Assembly (NCBI RefSeq): GCF_040253585.1
Contig: NZ_JBELAU010000002.1
Coordinates: 372,001-436,000 of the forward strand
Direction: 5' to 3'
DNA length: 64,000 nucleotides
From: Emticicia sp040253585
Lineage (GTDB): Bacteria > Bacteroidota > Bacteroidia > Cytophagales > Spirosomataceae
The notes below the pieces were generated by a model. It had not been told where the DNA came from and ran no database searches. It worked only from the letters and a program-made list of their open reading frames with translations. The position numbers and the translations under genes were made by a program. Shown piece after piece: positions 18,201 through 26,354 of this stretch (positions are counted from its first letter, which is position 1; each line of letters opens with the position of its first letter).

Positions 18201-19615
18201 AACTCGAAGAAATGCGTACCGTACAGTCAACTGACCGTGAAGGTAACGAAATTACAACTGTGTTGGGTCGTCGTGGAGAAATTCGTATCATCGAAACAGG
18301 TACAAACAACGTACTTATCGTAAATAACGTACCTTACGGTGCTACTTTGGAAGTAAAAGACGGACAGCAAGTTGCTAAAAACGATGTTCTTTGTCATTGG
18401 GATCAATTTAACGCCGTAATCCTTGCTGATATTGATGGTGTGGTAGAATACGATGCTATCGAAGAGAATATAACTTATAAAGAAGAAGCCGATGAGCAAA
18501 CTGGTTTCCGTGATAAAGTTATCATCGAATCGAAAGACCGTACTAAGAACCCTTCAATCATCGTAAGAACAAGCAATGGTGAAGAAGAAAAAGCCTACAA
18601 CTTGCCTGTATTGGCTCGTTTGACGGTAGAAGATGGCAAAATTATCAAAGCGGGACAAATCTTAGCTAAGATTCCACGTGCTATCAACATGAACCGAGAT
18701 ATTACGGGTGGTTTACCTCGTATCACGGAGTTGTTTGAGGCTCGTAACCCTTCAAATCCTGCGGTTGTATCAGAGATTGACGGTATCGTACAATACGGTG
18801 CTATCAAACGTGGTAATCGTGAGATTTTTGTGGAAGCAAAAGATGGTATCAAGATGAAATACATGGTGCCTTTGTCGAAATTATTCTTAGTACAAGACGG
18901 AGACTTCGTTTTGGCAGGTGACCCACTTTCTGATGGAGCTATCACACCAGCCGATATTCTTCGTATCAAAGGGCCAACCGCCGTACAAGAATACTTAGTA
19001 AACGAAGTACAAGCCGTATATCGTCAACAAGGGGTAAAAATCTCTGATAAGCACATCGAAACGATTGTTCGCCAAATGATGCAAAAAGTAGAGGTTATTG
19101 ACTCTGGTGATACACTCTTCTTAGATAACCAAATGGTTGACAAGTGGGTTGTACGTGCAGGAAACGATAAGATTCTTGACAAAAAAGTAGTAATGGACGC
19201 TGGTGCTTCTGATAAGTATAAGCCAGGCCAAATTATTACTGCCCGTGAAATGCGTGACGAAAATAGCCGCTTGAAACGTGCTGACTTAGCACAACTTGTG
19301 GTTCGTGATGCAATGCCAGCCGTTGCTCGTCCGACATTACAAGGTATCACTACGGCATCATTGGGTACGGAATCATTCATGTCAGCGGCATCGTTCCAAG
19401 AGACCACTAAAGTGTTATCAGAAGCTGCCGTAAGAGGTAAGCGTGATACACTCGAAGGCTTGAAAGAGAACGTTATCGTTGGTCACTTGATTCCTGCTGG
19501 AACGGGTAATCGTAAATATCAAAATATTCAAGTGGGTAGCAAAGCAGAAATCGAAGCAGCAGCCGAAAAGAAAAGACAACAAGAGGCAGCAAAACAACGC
19601 AGAGAGTATGTTTAA
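15299..19615 (+). CDS. rpoC: DNA-directed RNA polymerase subunit beta-prime
   Basis: This is the catalytic subunit, 1438 residues from the ATG at 15299. That start is chosen because MSLKKNKKLNSDF aligns with the usual Bacteroidota N-terminus, whereas the frame also runs back to an ATG at 15233 inside the intergenic gap. The N-terminal zinc finger has CHCGKYKRIRYKG then CDRCGVEV. The Mg2+ site NADFDGDQM is at residues 472-480 with D474, D476 and D478. A second zinc site, CETQTGVCAKCYGRN, lies in the C-terminal half. The C-terminus ends in a Lys/Gln/Glu-rich helix. It is cotranscribed with rpoB, and two consecutive hairpins follow as terminators. Confidence 0.98.
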   Translation: MSLKKNKKLNSDFQSITISLASPESILESSFGEVTQPETINYRTYKPEMGGLFCERIFGPVKDWECHCGKYKRIRYKGIICDRCGVEVTEKKVRRERMGHIELVVPVAHIWYFRSLPNKIGYLVGMSSKKLDQIIYYERYVVIQPGIKGEDGVSKNDFLTEEEYLDIMDKLPRDNQMLDDKDPNKFIAKMGAEALEMMLSRLDLDQLSYDLRHAAATDTSQQRKADALKRLKIVEALRDANTRIENKPEWMVIRMVPVIPPELRPLVPLDGGRFATSDLNDLYRRVIIRNNRLKRLLEIKAPEVILRNEKRMLQEAVDSLFDNSRKVNAVRSEGNRALKSLSDMLKGKQGRFRQNLLGKRVDYSGRSVIVVGPELKLHECGLPKDMAAELFKPFIIRKLIERGIVKTVKSAKKIVDRKDAVVWDILENVLKGHPVLLNRAPTLHRLGIQAFQPKLVEGKAIQLHPLVCTAFNADFDGDQMAVHVPLGQEAIMEASILMLAAHNILNPANGAPITVPSQDMVLGLYFVTKGRKSTPTHKEPGEGLTFYSPEEVIIAMNEGAVSKHAHIKCRVKVKDENGNLVWKIVDTVAGRILFNQCVPEEVGYLDELLTKKKLQQLIGRVFKEAGYARTAQFLDDIKQLGYQTAFRGGLSIGLDNIIIPEEKAKLVEDAKKEVEEVQNNYMFGIITERERYNQIIDIWGRVNSSMRVILLKQLEEDQAGFNPIYMMMHSGARGSQEQVRQLGGMRGLMAKPQKNIQGSVGEIIENPILSNFKEGLDVLEYFISTHGARKGLADTALKTADAGYLTRRLHDVAQDVVVNEIDCGTLRGIQVSALKDNEDIVEPLSERILGRTSVYDVIDPLTKKLIVKAGEEITEEIAAEIDETAIETVEIRSVLTCETQTGVCAKCYGRNLATGRMSEGGEAVGVIASQSIGEPGTQLTLRTFHTGGTAQNVASEANIKAKFAGTIQLEEMRTVQSTDREGNEITTVLGRRGEIRIIETGTNNVLIVNNVPYGATLEVKDGQQVAKNDVLCHWDQFNAVILADIDGVVEYDAIEENITYKEEADEQTGFRDKVIIESKDRTKNPSIIVRTSNGEEEKAYNLPVLARLTVEDGKIIKAGQILAKIPRAINMNRDITGGLPRITELFEARNPSNPAVVSEIDGIVQYGAIKRGNREIFVEAKDGIKMKYMVPLSKLFLVQDGDFVLAGDPLSDGAITPADILRIKGPTAVQEYLVNEVQAVYRQQGVKISDKHIETIVRQMMQKVEVIDSGDTLFLDNQMVDKWVVRAGNDKILDKKVVMDAGASDKYKPGQIITAREMRDENSRLKRADLAQLVVRDAMPAVARPTLQGITTASLGTESFMSAASFQETTKVLSEAAVRGKRDTLEGLKENVIVGHLIPAGTGNRKYQNIQVGSKAEIEAAAEKKRQQEAAKQRREYV

Positions 19616-19666
19616 TTCTAATTGAGAATTAAGAATGGAGAATGAGTAATTCTCTTTATATAAAAC

Positions 19667-19736
19667 ACAAAAAAGGTCGAGCATTTTGCTTGACCTTTTT
19701 TGTTTATCCAAGGCTTGAAAAGACATTCCAAGCCTT
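19667..19736 (+). terminator. Tandem rho-independent terminators of rpoBC
   Basis: The first hairpin pairs 19667-19682 with 19688-19703 (15 of 16 base pairs plus one G-U, 5-base loop) and contains a run of T. The second pairs 19710-19717 with 19729-19736 and is followed by TTTT. Two hairpins in series suit a highly expressed operon. Confidence 0.85.
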
Positions 19737-19970
19737 TTTTATTGAAAAACAAGCCAAAATCTCATAAAACTTTAAGATGAACTTACGGTATTATTTCAAT
19801 ATTCGTTGAATTTTCCAACCGAGTACTTGTACTATTCGTGGATTGCTATTTGAAGTGTTTGAAAAATTATTCAAAATTGTGTTAGTTTTTTTTGAAAGAA
19901 ACTAAGGATAAACCCTTGTCTATTAAATAGTTATAGTTTTTTCTTTATCAACAATCTAACACTTACGCAC

Positions 19971-20420
19971 ATGAAAAACTCAACAAACACACTCAGAAAA
20001 TTTGTACTTTTGGCAGTAATTGGTTGTTTCGTACATCTAAAAACTCAAGCCCAATTTCTTGCCACTATCGTAGAATCATCCGAAAGCGAAATTCCAGAAA
20101 AACCCAATTTTACACCACTTGCCACTCCATCAAAATTATTTTTAGCCAATATTCGTCCGATTGAAAAGGGGCAAAAAATTGAACTACGCTACTGGAAAAA
20201 GGAAGGTATTAAAATGACGGTTTCTCTGTATGATGGCAACTCGCATTTAATTTATGAAAGAGAATTGGGAAGATATGATTGGGGGAATTTTATTTCAAAA
20301 TACGATATTTCAACTTTATCAGTAGGCTCATACCTGTTTAAGCTCAAAAGTGAGGACGAAATTTGGAATAAAAGTTTCGAGATTCATAAAGATTACACAC
20401 ATAGTGTTGCAATTCGATAG
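19971..20420 (+). CDS. Small secreted protein with a T9SS C-terminal-domain-like beta fold
   Basis: This 149-residue protein starts with a signal peptide (FVLLAVIGCFVHLKTQAQ, likely cleaved after AQA). The rest looks like a single beta-sandwich. Its second half, with SLYDGNSHLIYERELG, DISTLSVGSYLFKLK and a final K-rich strand, follows the pattern of type IX secretion C-terminal sorting domains and related bacterial Ig-like modules. There is no catalytic domain in front, which is unusual if this were a sorting signal. It may be a periplasmic or surface adhesin-like module. The start is ATG, and a hairpin terminator follows, so it is monocistronic. The function is unknown. Confidence 0.7.
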   Translation: MKNSTNTLRKFVLLAVIGCFVHLKTQAQFLATIVESSESEIPEKPNFTPLATPSKLFLANIRPIEKGQKIELRYWKKEGIKMTVSLYDGNSHLIYERELGRYDWGNFISKYDISTLSVGSYLFKLKSEDEIWNKSFEIHKDYTHSVAIR

Positions 20421-20448
20421 TTTTTTTAGCGATTTTTAAGATTTCTCT

Positions 20449-20473
20449 GGTCAGGTTTTGCCTGACCTTTTTT
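20449..20473 (+). terminator. Hairpin terminator
   Basis: GGTCAGG (20449-20455) pairs with CCTGACC (20461-20467) around a 5-base loop and is followed by six T. It ends the small secreted-protein gene. Confidence 0.85.
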
Positions 20474-20586
20474 GTTTATATCCAATAGCTGAGTAGATTT
20501 GCTAATAAATAGCTAACCACAATTTTCTAAACAAACCAAAACTAATCGTAACATGATTCGTTTTATCTAAATCCAATACTAAAATT

Positions 20587-20928
20587 ATGAAAAAAGTATT
20601 TTTATTGCTTTTGCTTGCCCTATTCAGTACGAATACTTATGCCCAAAAAACAAAACTACTTTTAGCTGAAAAAGTAAAATACGAAGCCGTAAATGCCAAA
20701 GAAAACGAAAAAAACGACCAAGAACTGAAAGAAGAAATGACAACCTTTTTGGGGTTTGGACTAAGATTATCTCTGAAAGGCGTTGAAGAAACAGTAAAAG
20801 AAGAAAACAATCAAAAGAAGAAATCTGCATTGCGGCTACAAGTGGGTTTTCAGATGCCAAAATACATAAAAACCCAACCACCTCAGAAACTCTTCAAAGT
20901 CGGTTGGGATTTGGGGATTTTGCGGTGA
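20587..20928 (+). CDS. Hypothetical secreted protein, 113 residues
   Basis: I do not recognise this protein. It has a signal peptide (MKKVFLLLLLALFSTNTYAQ) and a mature part of about 93 residues. That part has a charged Glu/Lys/Asn-rich middle (about residues 35-80) with two or three short hydrophobic strands (TFLGFGLRLSL, ALRLQVGF). It is convergent with the SNF2 gene, whose stop lies 6 bases away. The signal peptide and Lys-rich composition support a real exported protein, but the short length leaves room for doubt. Confidence 0.55.
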   Translation: MKKVFLLLLLALFSTNTYAQKTKLLLAEKVKYEAVNAKENEKNDQELKEEMTTFLGFGLRLSLKGVEETVKEENNQKKKSALRLQVGFQMPKYIKTQPPQKLFKVGWDLGILR

Positions 20929-20933
20929 AAAAT

Positions 20934-23882
20934 CTACTCCAACAAGCTCAAAATATCATCCTTCGAAAGCGATTTTACGAAATTTTCTTCGGTCGTAATT
21001 AGGTTATCAAAAAGCTTACGTTTATTTCGTTGCAAGGTCAGAATCTTTTCTTCAACCGAATTTCGGGTAATAAATTTGTAGGTAAACACCGTATTTTGCT
21101 GCCCAATTCGGTGGGCTCTGTCAATGGCTTGTGCTTCAATCGCAGGATTCCACCACGGGTCGAGCAAGAAAACGTATTCGGCCGCTGTCAGATTTAAACC
21201 CAAACCTCCTGCTTTCAACGAAATCAAGAAAATCTTTATCGAATTGTCATTCTGAAAAATATCTACTTGCTCTTGGCGATTATTGGTCGAGCCGTCAAGG
21301 TAGCAATAACGAATATTATTCTTCTCCAGATAATCTCGGTAAATATCCAAATGCTTCACAAACTGACTAAAAACCAACACTTTATGACCTTCCTCGATGA
21401 TGGTTTCGAGTTTTTGCAAAACCTCTTCATTTTTTCCAGAATCGCCTTCGTATCCTTCATCAATCATTTGTGGATGATTTGCCAACTGGCGTAATTTGGT
21501 CAAACCTTGTAGCACCGCCATCTGAGATTTACCGAAACCTTTCTCTTCGATTTGCTCCAAAATGATATTTCTATAATAAGATTTGGCTTCTTCGTAGCAT
21601 TTTTCTTGCTCTTCGGTCATATCGCAATAATGAATACTTTCAACTTTCGGCGGAAGTTCGGTTGCTACCTGCGACTTGTGGCGTCGCAACATAAAAGGCT
21701 TAATCAAGCTATACAAACGCTTGTTTTGCTTTTCATCTTGATGTTTTTCAATCGGAATCTGGTATTCGTTTTTGAAATAACTTTGTGTACCCAAAAGCCC
21801 TGGATTAATAAACGTCATTTGTGTCCATAAATCCATTGTACTGTTTTCGAGTGGAGTACCCGTCAGAATCAATCGATTGGCTGAATTAAGTTGCATAACC
21901 GCCTTTGAAATATGCGAACTTGGATTTTTGATTGACTGCGATTCATCCAAAATCACATAATTAAATCGGTAATCTTTGATAACATCAATATCAATTCTGA
22001 GAATTCCGTAGGAAGTCAGAATCAAATCATAATTATCAAACTGTTCGGTATTTTTCTCTCGATTAGTGCCTGTATAAATAAACGCTCGAAGATTGGGTGT
22101 AAATTTCTCGATTTCTTTTAACCAATTATAAATCAATGAAGTAGGCATCACCAAAAGATTGGGGTGTTCAGCCAGCCCAGCTTCTTTCTGTGATTGTAAA
22201 AACGCCAGTGTTTGAATGGTTTTACCCAAACCCATATCATCAGCTAAACAACCACCCAGTTTGTATTCGGCCAAGAATCGCATCCAATCGTAGCCAGCTT
22301 TTTGGTAAGGTCTAAGATTAGCGTTTAAGCCTTTTGGAAGCTCGTACTGACCAATTTTATCAAAATTTCGCAGTCTTTCGAGCTTTCGAGTAATGACCGA
22401 AAACGCCAAGCCTTCATCGGTTAAATCTTGTACTAAAACCAAATGATGTTTTTTCAGAATCGTTAAATCGCTCTCGTCGAGGTTATCGACATAACTAAAT
22501 AATTCTGAATATCTCGTAAACCATTCTTCAGGAATAACCGCAATTTGCCCATTTGGTAGCGTAAACTCTCGTTTATTGGCCAAAATCAAATTCCGAAGTT
22601 TCAAAAATGGAATTTCAAATTCACCGAAACGCACTTTTGCTTTTATATCAAACCAATCATTTTTTTCTTCAATATGCACCTCAATCGACGAGTATCCCAA
22701 GAAATATTGCTTCTGATTTTGACTATTATCAGCCTGCCTTACCTCAAAACTATTTTCTTCGAGCACCTTCGCATTACTTTGCAACCACGAAAAAGCGGGT
22801 CTTTTTGGTACTAAACTACGGCCTTGACGTACATCTAAACCCAAATCTTTTAGCAAGTTTACTTGTGCTTTTTCATACTTCAAATCTCGTTTTACTTTAT
22901 GAAAAACCCAACTATCTCCCGCCCGCTCAACACTTACATAAGCCTCAGCCGAGAAATTATCAAAACGAAAAGTATAATTGCCGTATTGAAACGATAAATC
23001 GAAAACTATTTTGTTTTCTTCATCATTTTCTTCTTCCTCATCGTTATTATCAAATAACGCTACGGCTACTTTTTTTGCGGCCAAGACCTCCGAAATTGAT
23101 AAAACTGGCTTCGATTCGTGTTTTTCAAATCTAATCTCAAATCCTTGTGCAAAAACATCGAACTGAGCCACCAGCGGAGCGATGAATTTCTGGTAATAAG
23201 TTTCCTCAATATTTCGAGGAATAATGATATGATTTTTATTCAGAAAAGGCTTTAATTTCTTGCCATCAACTTGCTTCTCGAAATGATATAATTTATCGTC
23301 AATAAGTAGCCAAGCTGGTTCTTCACACAAAATTCGGGCATTTTTAAACTGAAAATGTACTCGTTCGCCACCGCATTTGATGCTCGGAAAGTAATGCGTA
23401 TTTTCTTCGTTTCGGATAAAATTAAAGTAGGCTTTCGCTCCTTCTTGTATGTTTTTGATGACTTTCCAAGTAGGATCACCATCGTTACTCATGATATAAA
23501 GTGGCTTTTTCAGCAATTTCTCTAAGATTTCGGCTCGGTGTTTTTCCATGTAACCATGAATCGTTTCTTGAAGCAGTTTATCACCTTTTTCGGAGTCGAA
23601 TGTTTTCAGAAAAAAATCAAGTGGAGCAAGTTTTTTTGGGCTAAATTTCTTGACAACGGCATCTTGTTGAATGGCTTCGGTGAGTTTGACGAGCGTAAAA
23701 TCATCGACATCAATTCGCTCTGAAAATTCAGAAATATTTTTCGACGAAACACTCTGATTTTGCAGCGTCAGTTCGCCTTTACTGTTGAGTTGCACCACAA
23801 AGGCTTCAAACAAAAAACCCAGATATTCGTGTTCGAATAACGAATAGACCATCTGAAAAGGTTGTAGTGTAGATACTTTCAT
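20934..23882 (-). CDS. SNF2-family ATP-dependent helicase-like protein
   Basis: This is a DNA-translocating ATPase of the SNF2/Swi2 superfamily. The last 470 residues hold the motor: DDMGLGKTIQT (Walker A, near residue 545), VILDESQ as motif II (DESQ where DEAH or DEAQ is usual), ILTGTPLENS (motif III), and the helicase C-lobe ending DRAHRIGQ. About 500 N-terminal residues of unassigned sequence precede it, as in bacterial free-standing SNF2 proteins. I place the start at the ATG 23880-23882 (982 residues): the frame extends back to 23945, but a TAAGTTTG box lies only 5 bases before that codon. The role is probably nucleoprotein remodelling. No methylase or nuclease partner is adjacent, so there is no sign of a DISARM-type defence locus. 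Confidence 0.9.
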   Translation of the reverse strand: MKVSTLQPFQMVYSLFEHEYLGFLFEAFVVQLNSKGELTLQNQSVSSKNISEFSERIDVDDFTLVKLTEAIQQDAVVKKFSPKKLAPLDFFLKTFDSEKGDKLLQETIHGYMEKHRAEILEKLLKKPLYIMSNDGDPTWKVIKNIQEGAKAYFNFIRNEENTHYFPSIKCGGERVHFQFKNARILCEEPAWLLIDDKLYHFEKQVDGKKLKPFLNKNHIIIPRNIEETYYQKFIAPLVAQFDVFAQGFEIRFEKHESKPVLSISEVLAAKKVAVALFDNNDEEEENDEENKIVFDLSFQYGNYTFRFDNFSAEAYVSVERAGDSWVFHKVKRDLKYEKAQVNLLKDLGLDVRQGRSLVPKRPAFSWLQSNAKVLEENSFEVRQADNSQNQKQYFLGYSSIEVHIEEKNDWFDIKAKVRFGEFEIPFLKLRNLILANKREFTLPNGQIAVIPEEWFTRYSELFSYVDNLDESDLTILKKHHLVLVQDLTDEGLAFSVITRKLERLRNFDKIGQYELPKGLNANLRPYQKAGYDWMRFLAEYKLGGCLADDMGLGKTIQTLAFLQSQKEAGLAEHPNLLVMPTSLIYNWLKEIEKFTPNLRAFIYTGTNREKNTEQFDNYDLILTSYGILRIDIDVIKDYRFNYVILDESQSIKNPSSHISKAVMQLNSANRLILTGTPLENSTMDLWTQMTFINPGLLGTQSYFKNEYQIPIEKHQDEKQNKRLYSLIKPFMLRRHKSQVATELPPKVESIHYCDMTEEQEKCYEEAKSYYRNIILEQIEEKGFGKSQMAVLQGLTKLRQLANHPQMIDEGYEGDSGKNEEVLQKLETIIEEGHKVLVFSQFVKHLDIYRDYLEKNNIRYCYLDGSTNNRQEQVDIFQNDNSIKIFLISLKAGGLGLNLTAAEYVFLLDPWWNPAIEAQAIDRAHRIGQQNTVFTYKFITRNSVEEKILTLQRNKRKLFDNLITTEENFVKSLSKDDILSLLE

Positions 23883-23949
23883 ATTAACAAAATAGGAAGC
23901 CCTCCCACTCGGGAATTTGGGTGAAACCAATCTTATCTGTGTCATTTCT

Positions 23950-23957
23950 CAAACTTA
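23950..23957 (-). promoter_or_regulatory. Candidate -7 box (TAAGTTTG) for the SNF2 gene
   Basis: The minus strand reads TAAGTTTG, matching TAnnTTTG, with TTTG-rich sequence about 16-20 bases further upstream. Its position only 5 bases before the outer ATG at 23945 would make that start leaderless, which favours the internal ATG at 23882. Confidence 0.45.
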
Positions 23958-24131
23958 GAATTAAACCAAACCACAAAAATGAGCAGGATTAGCCTGTAAA
24001 TCAAATTTAGGACTCCAAAAAGTAGTGTTTGTAATAAAAATAATATTTAGGACAAAACCCAAACAACGAATATAGATAAACGCCAGCAGCAGAACAAAGA
24101 AGATAGTGGTTTTTTATTTAATGGAGTGAAT

Positions 24132-24190
24132 GTAGCACAATTTTCTAAATTGTGTTCTGTGTAATGGCACAATTTAGAAAATTGTGCTAC
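24132..24190. repeat. BIME-like element: two inverted GTAG-hairpins at the folA 3' end
   Basis: The outer arms 24132-24154 and 24168-24190 are a perfect 23-bp inverted repeat around a 13-base spacer. Each arm also folds on itself: GTAG is followed by CACAATTT-TCT-AAATTGTG, an 8-bp stem with a 3-base loop. A GTAG tetranucleotide at the foot of a hairpin, paired in opposite orientation, is the layout of bacterial REP/BIME sequences. The right end overlaps folA: CTA at 24187-24189 is the folA stop codon (TAG). Confidence 0.85.
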
Positions 24191-24693
24191 CTCCTCACCA
24201 ACTCAACAAAATCGAAATCGTATTCATTTTTTTCGTCTTTTGGGTGCGAAACTCTGGCAATTTCTTTCCATTCGTTGGTATCTAACGCAGGAAAAAACGC
24301 ATCGCCTTCGATGCTGGTTTTTACTTGTGTAAGGTAAACTTTATCAGTAATTTTTAAGGCTTGCTCATATACATTTCCACCACCGATTATGAATATTTCT
24401 TCATTTCCTGCGTAATCTTTAGCGGTTTCGATGGCCTGTTCGAGCGAGTTTACTTTTAGAACTCCTTCGGGTAAGATCAAATCTTTTTGGCGAGAAATAA
24501 CAATATTGTTACGATTGGGTAATGGTCGGCCGATTGACTCAAAAGTCTTACGCCCCATAATGACCGAATGCCCAGTAGTAAGTACTCTGAACTGCTTCAA
24601 ATCAGCCGAGAGCTTCCAAAGTAATTGATTATCTTTTCCGATTACGCCATTTTCGGCGGTAGCTACTATTATTGAAATCATTGATTTAGGCAT
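24187..24693 (-). CDS. folA: Dihydrofolate reductase
   Basis: This enzyme reduces dihydrofolate to tetrahydrofolate with NADPH and is the target of trimethoprim. At 168 residues it has the usual length. Visible features are the substrate loop ENGVIGKDNQLLW, D31 (the E. coli D27 equivalent) in LSADLKQF, the NADPH-binding GRKTFESIGRPLP, and FIIGGGNVYEQAL. Starts at M1 (24693) or M5 (MISIIVA, 24681) are both possible; the second matches the usual N-terminus better. thyA is not adjacent. The last base of the final codon and the stop codon come from the palindromic element at 24132-24190. Confidence 0.96.
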   Translation of the reverse strand: MPKSMISIIVATAENGVIGKDNQLLWKLSADLKQFRVLTTGHSVIMGRKTFESIGRPLPNRNNIVISRQKDLILPEGVLKVNSLEQAIETAKDYAGNEEIFIIGGGNVYEQALKITDKVYLTQVKTSIEGDAFFPALDTNEWKEIARVSHPKDEKNEYDFDFVELVRR

Positions 24694-24945
24694 AATTAGG
24701 ATTTAGGTATTAGGAGTTAGGAAGCTAAAAATTTTGTAAAATTAATAAACTTCTTCTTGATTATGAATTTATTCAAAACCTAAAGCCTAAAGCCTATCAA
24801 CCTAAGCCCTAAAACCTGCCCTTCAACCATCGAAAAATCCCTTCTTCACTTTTATTTTTTCAAAATCAAAATATTTTCCCCAATTTCGAGTTAATATGGC
24901 ATTGTGGTTGCTTATATGTATTCATATTTACTAACCGCAATCACC

Positions 24946-25134
24946 ATGAAAATACGCAATCACCGAGAATACACAATTGCTTACGAAAAAGCTGCTATAA
25001 TGATAGACGCTGGTTTTGGCGGAAATTTTGAACGTGAAAAATATTTTCGTGAAATAATAACTGCTATTATTGAGTACGAAAAAATCACGACTCATCAGAC
25101 TTTCCCCAATCCGCCCGTGAGCATGAGTGCTTAA
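24946..25134 (+). CDS. Small protein resembling the N-terminal segment of HigA-type antitoxins, no HTH
   Basis: This 62-residue helical protein starts at the ATG 24946 (the frame also allows 24904). The pattern EYTIAYEKAAIMIDAG, then REIITAIIEYEK, follows the spacing of the N-terminal helices of HigA/COG5499 antitoxins (EY..A...I..L.DA....L..LI..YE). The helix-turn-helix domain that should follow is absent: the protein ends in a Pro/Ser tail. No HigB-like toxin is adjacent. It stops 17 bases before the next gene and probably shares its transcript. It could be a fragment, a small regulatory protein or a chance similarity. Confidence 0.5.
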   Translation: MKIRNHREYTIAYEKAAIMIDAGFGGNFEREKYFREIITAIIEYEKITTHQTFPNPPVSMSA

Positions 25135-25151
25135 AACGAGCCTATAAGCCC

Positions 25152-26237
25152 ATGTCTTTTTTTGACCGAGTAAAAAACCTTTTTAGTTCAAAACCTACGG
25201 ACTCTTCGCCCCAAGAAGATGCCATTGTTTTGAATGCCCCACAAATACCAATTTCCCAAGAAGTAATTGCAGTTCCCACATCTGAAGTACAGCCGTTTTC
25301 ACCCGAAATGGACATCATACCGTTTTGGCTTGAAAATGAAGATGCACTGCGTGATGAAGGTGTAATTTTTGGACTTTCAGAAGCAAAAGCAGAAGAGAAA
25401 ATTGGAGCAATTCGCAATTACTTTGCTCACCAAACCGCTGAACTCGAAAAAACAGTGGAGTATCATTCCGAAAAAATCGGTGAGATAAATCTGCTCATTG
25501 AGCAAAAAGAAACTCGCATCAATGAACTGACCGAAAAAACACGGATACTCGAAAATCGTGAACGTACTGACCATCAGCTACCACGTACGGTCATTGGTAT
25601 TGTGCTTTCGTTGGCAATGTGTGTCGGTAACTATTATCTGATTGATGAATCCATTCTGACCAATTTTCCTGAAAATCATTATGTGATTGCACTCGGAATT
25701 TTCTTGGCAGGAATGTTCAATTTATTCAATCCGAAATCGCTTTTCCACGAAAAAGAATCTTCTATTTCATGGCAACAGCTCCTCGAAGAAGTCGGAATGC
25801 CGCTGGCCGCTTCGGTTTTTGTGTTTGTGCAATCGCTTGCGGGCGACGCTTCGCACAATCAGAGTCTTCTTCGCTCATTTGCCTTGTTTTTCTTTGTATT
25901 TTTCTTGTTTTTGTTTGCTGGAAAATTGCTTTTGAGCAATCTGACCGTACTAAAAACTGATTCGGGAATTTGGACTGATAATCTTCGTTTACAAAAAGAT
26001 AAAATCAACAAAGCCCAAGAATGGGAAAATGAAATAACCAAACTCAAACTCGAAATTGATGAACAAAGAGTAGAAAAATGGAAAATCGTTGATGCACTCA
26101 AACTACCAGAAGCCGAACTCAAACGCCTCAACGAACGCCGTGAAATGCTCGTAAAACTCTTTGAAAGTGAGTTTAACTTGGCACGCAGCTACCGTGAAAA
26201 ATTAACAGGTAAGCAAATACAAGATATTTTGAAATAA
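25152..26237 (+). CDS. Coiled-coil / four-TM / coiled-coil membrane protein A (unrecognised)
   Basis: I cannot name a family for this 361-residue protein. Residues 1-60 are Pro/Ser-rich and soluble. Residues 78-136 form a charged coiled coil (AELEKTVEYHSEKIGEIN). Hydrophobic segments follow at about 145-163, 176-194, 215-231 and 242-262. A second coiled coil runs from about 280 to 345 and contains LNERREMLVKL. The layout and local sequence (LG-IFLAG/LAMLS in the second helix, ERRE in the second coil) match the protein at 26964-28361, so the two are probably diverged paralogues. There is no signal peptide; both coiled-coil ends should be on the same (cytoplasmic) side if four helices cross. 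A pentapeptide-repeat gene lies between the two. Confidence 0.8.
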   Translation: MSFFDRVKNLFSSKPTDSSPQEDAIVLNAPQIPISQEVIAVPTSEVQPFSPEMDIIPFWLENEDALRDEGVIFGLSEAKAEEKIGAIRNYFAHQTAELEKTVEYHSEKIGEINLLIEQKETRINELTEKTRILENRERTDHQLPRTVIGIVLSLAMCVGNYYLIDESILTNFPENHYVIALGIFLAGMFNLFNPKSLFHEKESSISWQQLLEEVGMPLAASVFVFVQSLAGDASHNQSLLRSFALFFFVFFLFLFAGKLLLSNLTVLKTDSGIWTDNLRLQKDKINKAQEWENEITKLKLEIDEQRVEKWKIVDALKLPEAELKRLNERREMLVKLFESEFNLARSYREKLTGKQIQDILK

Positions 26238-26270
26238 GATTTAATTAACTATCTACCCATTAAAATGGGA

Positions 26271-26354
26271 GTCTAAGAGAACAATAGAATATTTTATAAA
26301 GACTTGATAACTTTAGGTCATCAAAACGAAAGAATTTCCGTTGTTCCCTTAGAC
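26271..26354. repeat. 84-bp element with 14-bp terminal inverted repeats; possible MITE
   Basis: GTCTAAGAGAACAA (26271-26284) and TTGTTCCCTTAGAC (26341-26354) are inverted copies with one mismatch, enclosing 56 AT-rich bases with no reading frame. I see no clear target-site duplication. A separate 8-bp hairpin (ACAGTGAA/TTCACTGT, 26353-26372) lies just before the next start codon and could affect translation of the pentapeptide-repeat gene. Confidence 0.45.

Noticed and set aside
12244..19407. Many 60-180 residue antisense ORFs within rpoB and rpoC
   Set aside because: They arise from the codon use of the highly expressed genes on the other strand and have no start signals or family likeness.
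20934..23882. SNF2 helicase as the core of a DISARM- or BREX-like phage defence locus
   Set aside because: No methyltransferase, PLD nuclease, DUF1998 or PglZ-type gene is adjacent. Neighbours are folA and small secreted proteins, and stand-alone SNF2 genes are common in Bacteroidota.
24132..24190. CRISPR-like repeat pair at the folA end
   Set aside because: There are only two inverted (not direct) arms, a 13-base spacer, no further units and no cas genes.
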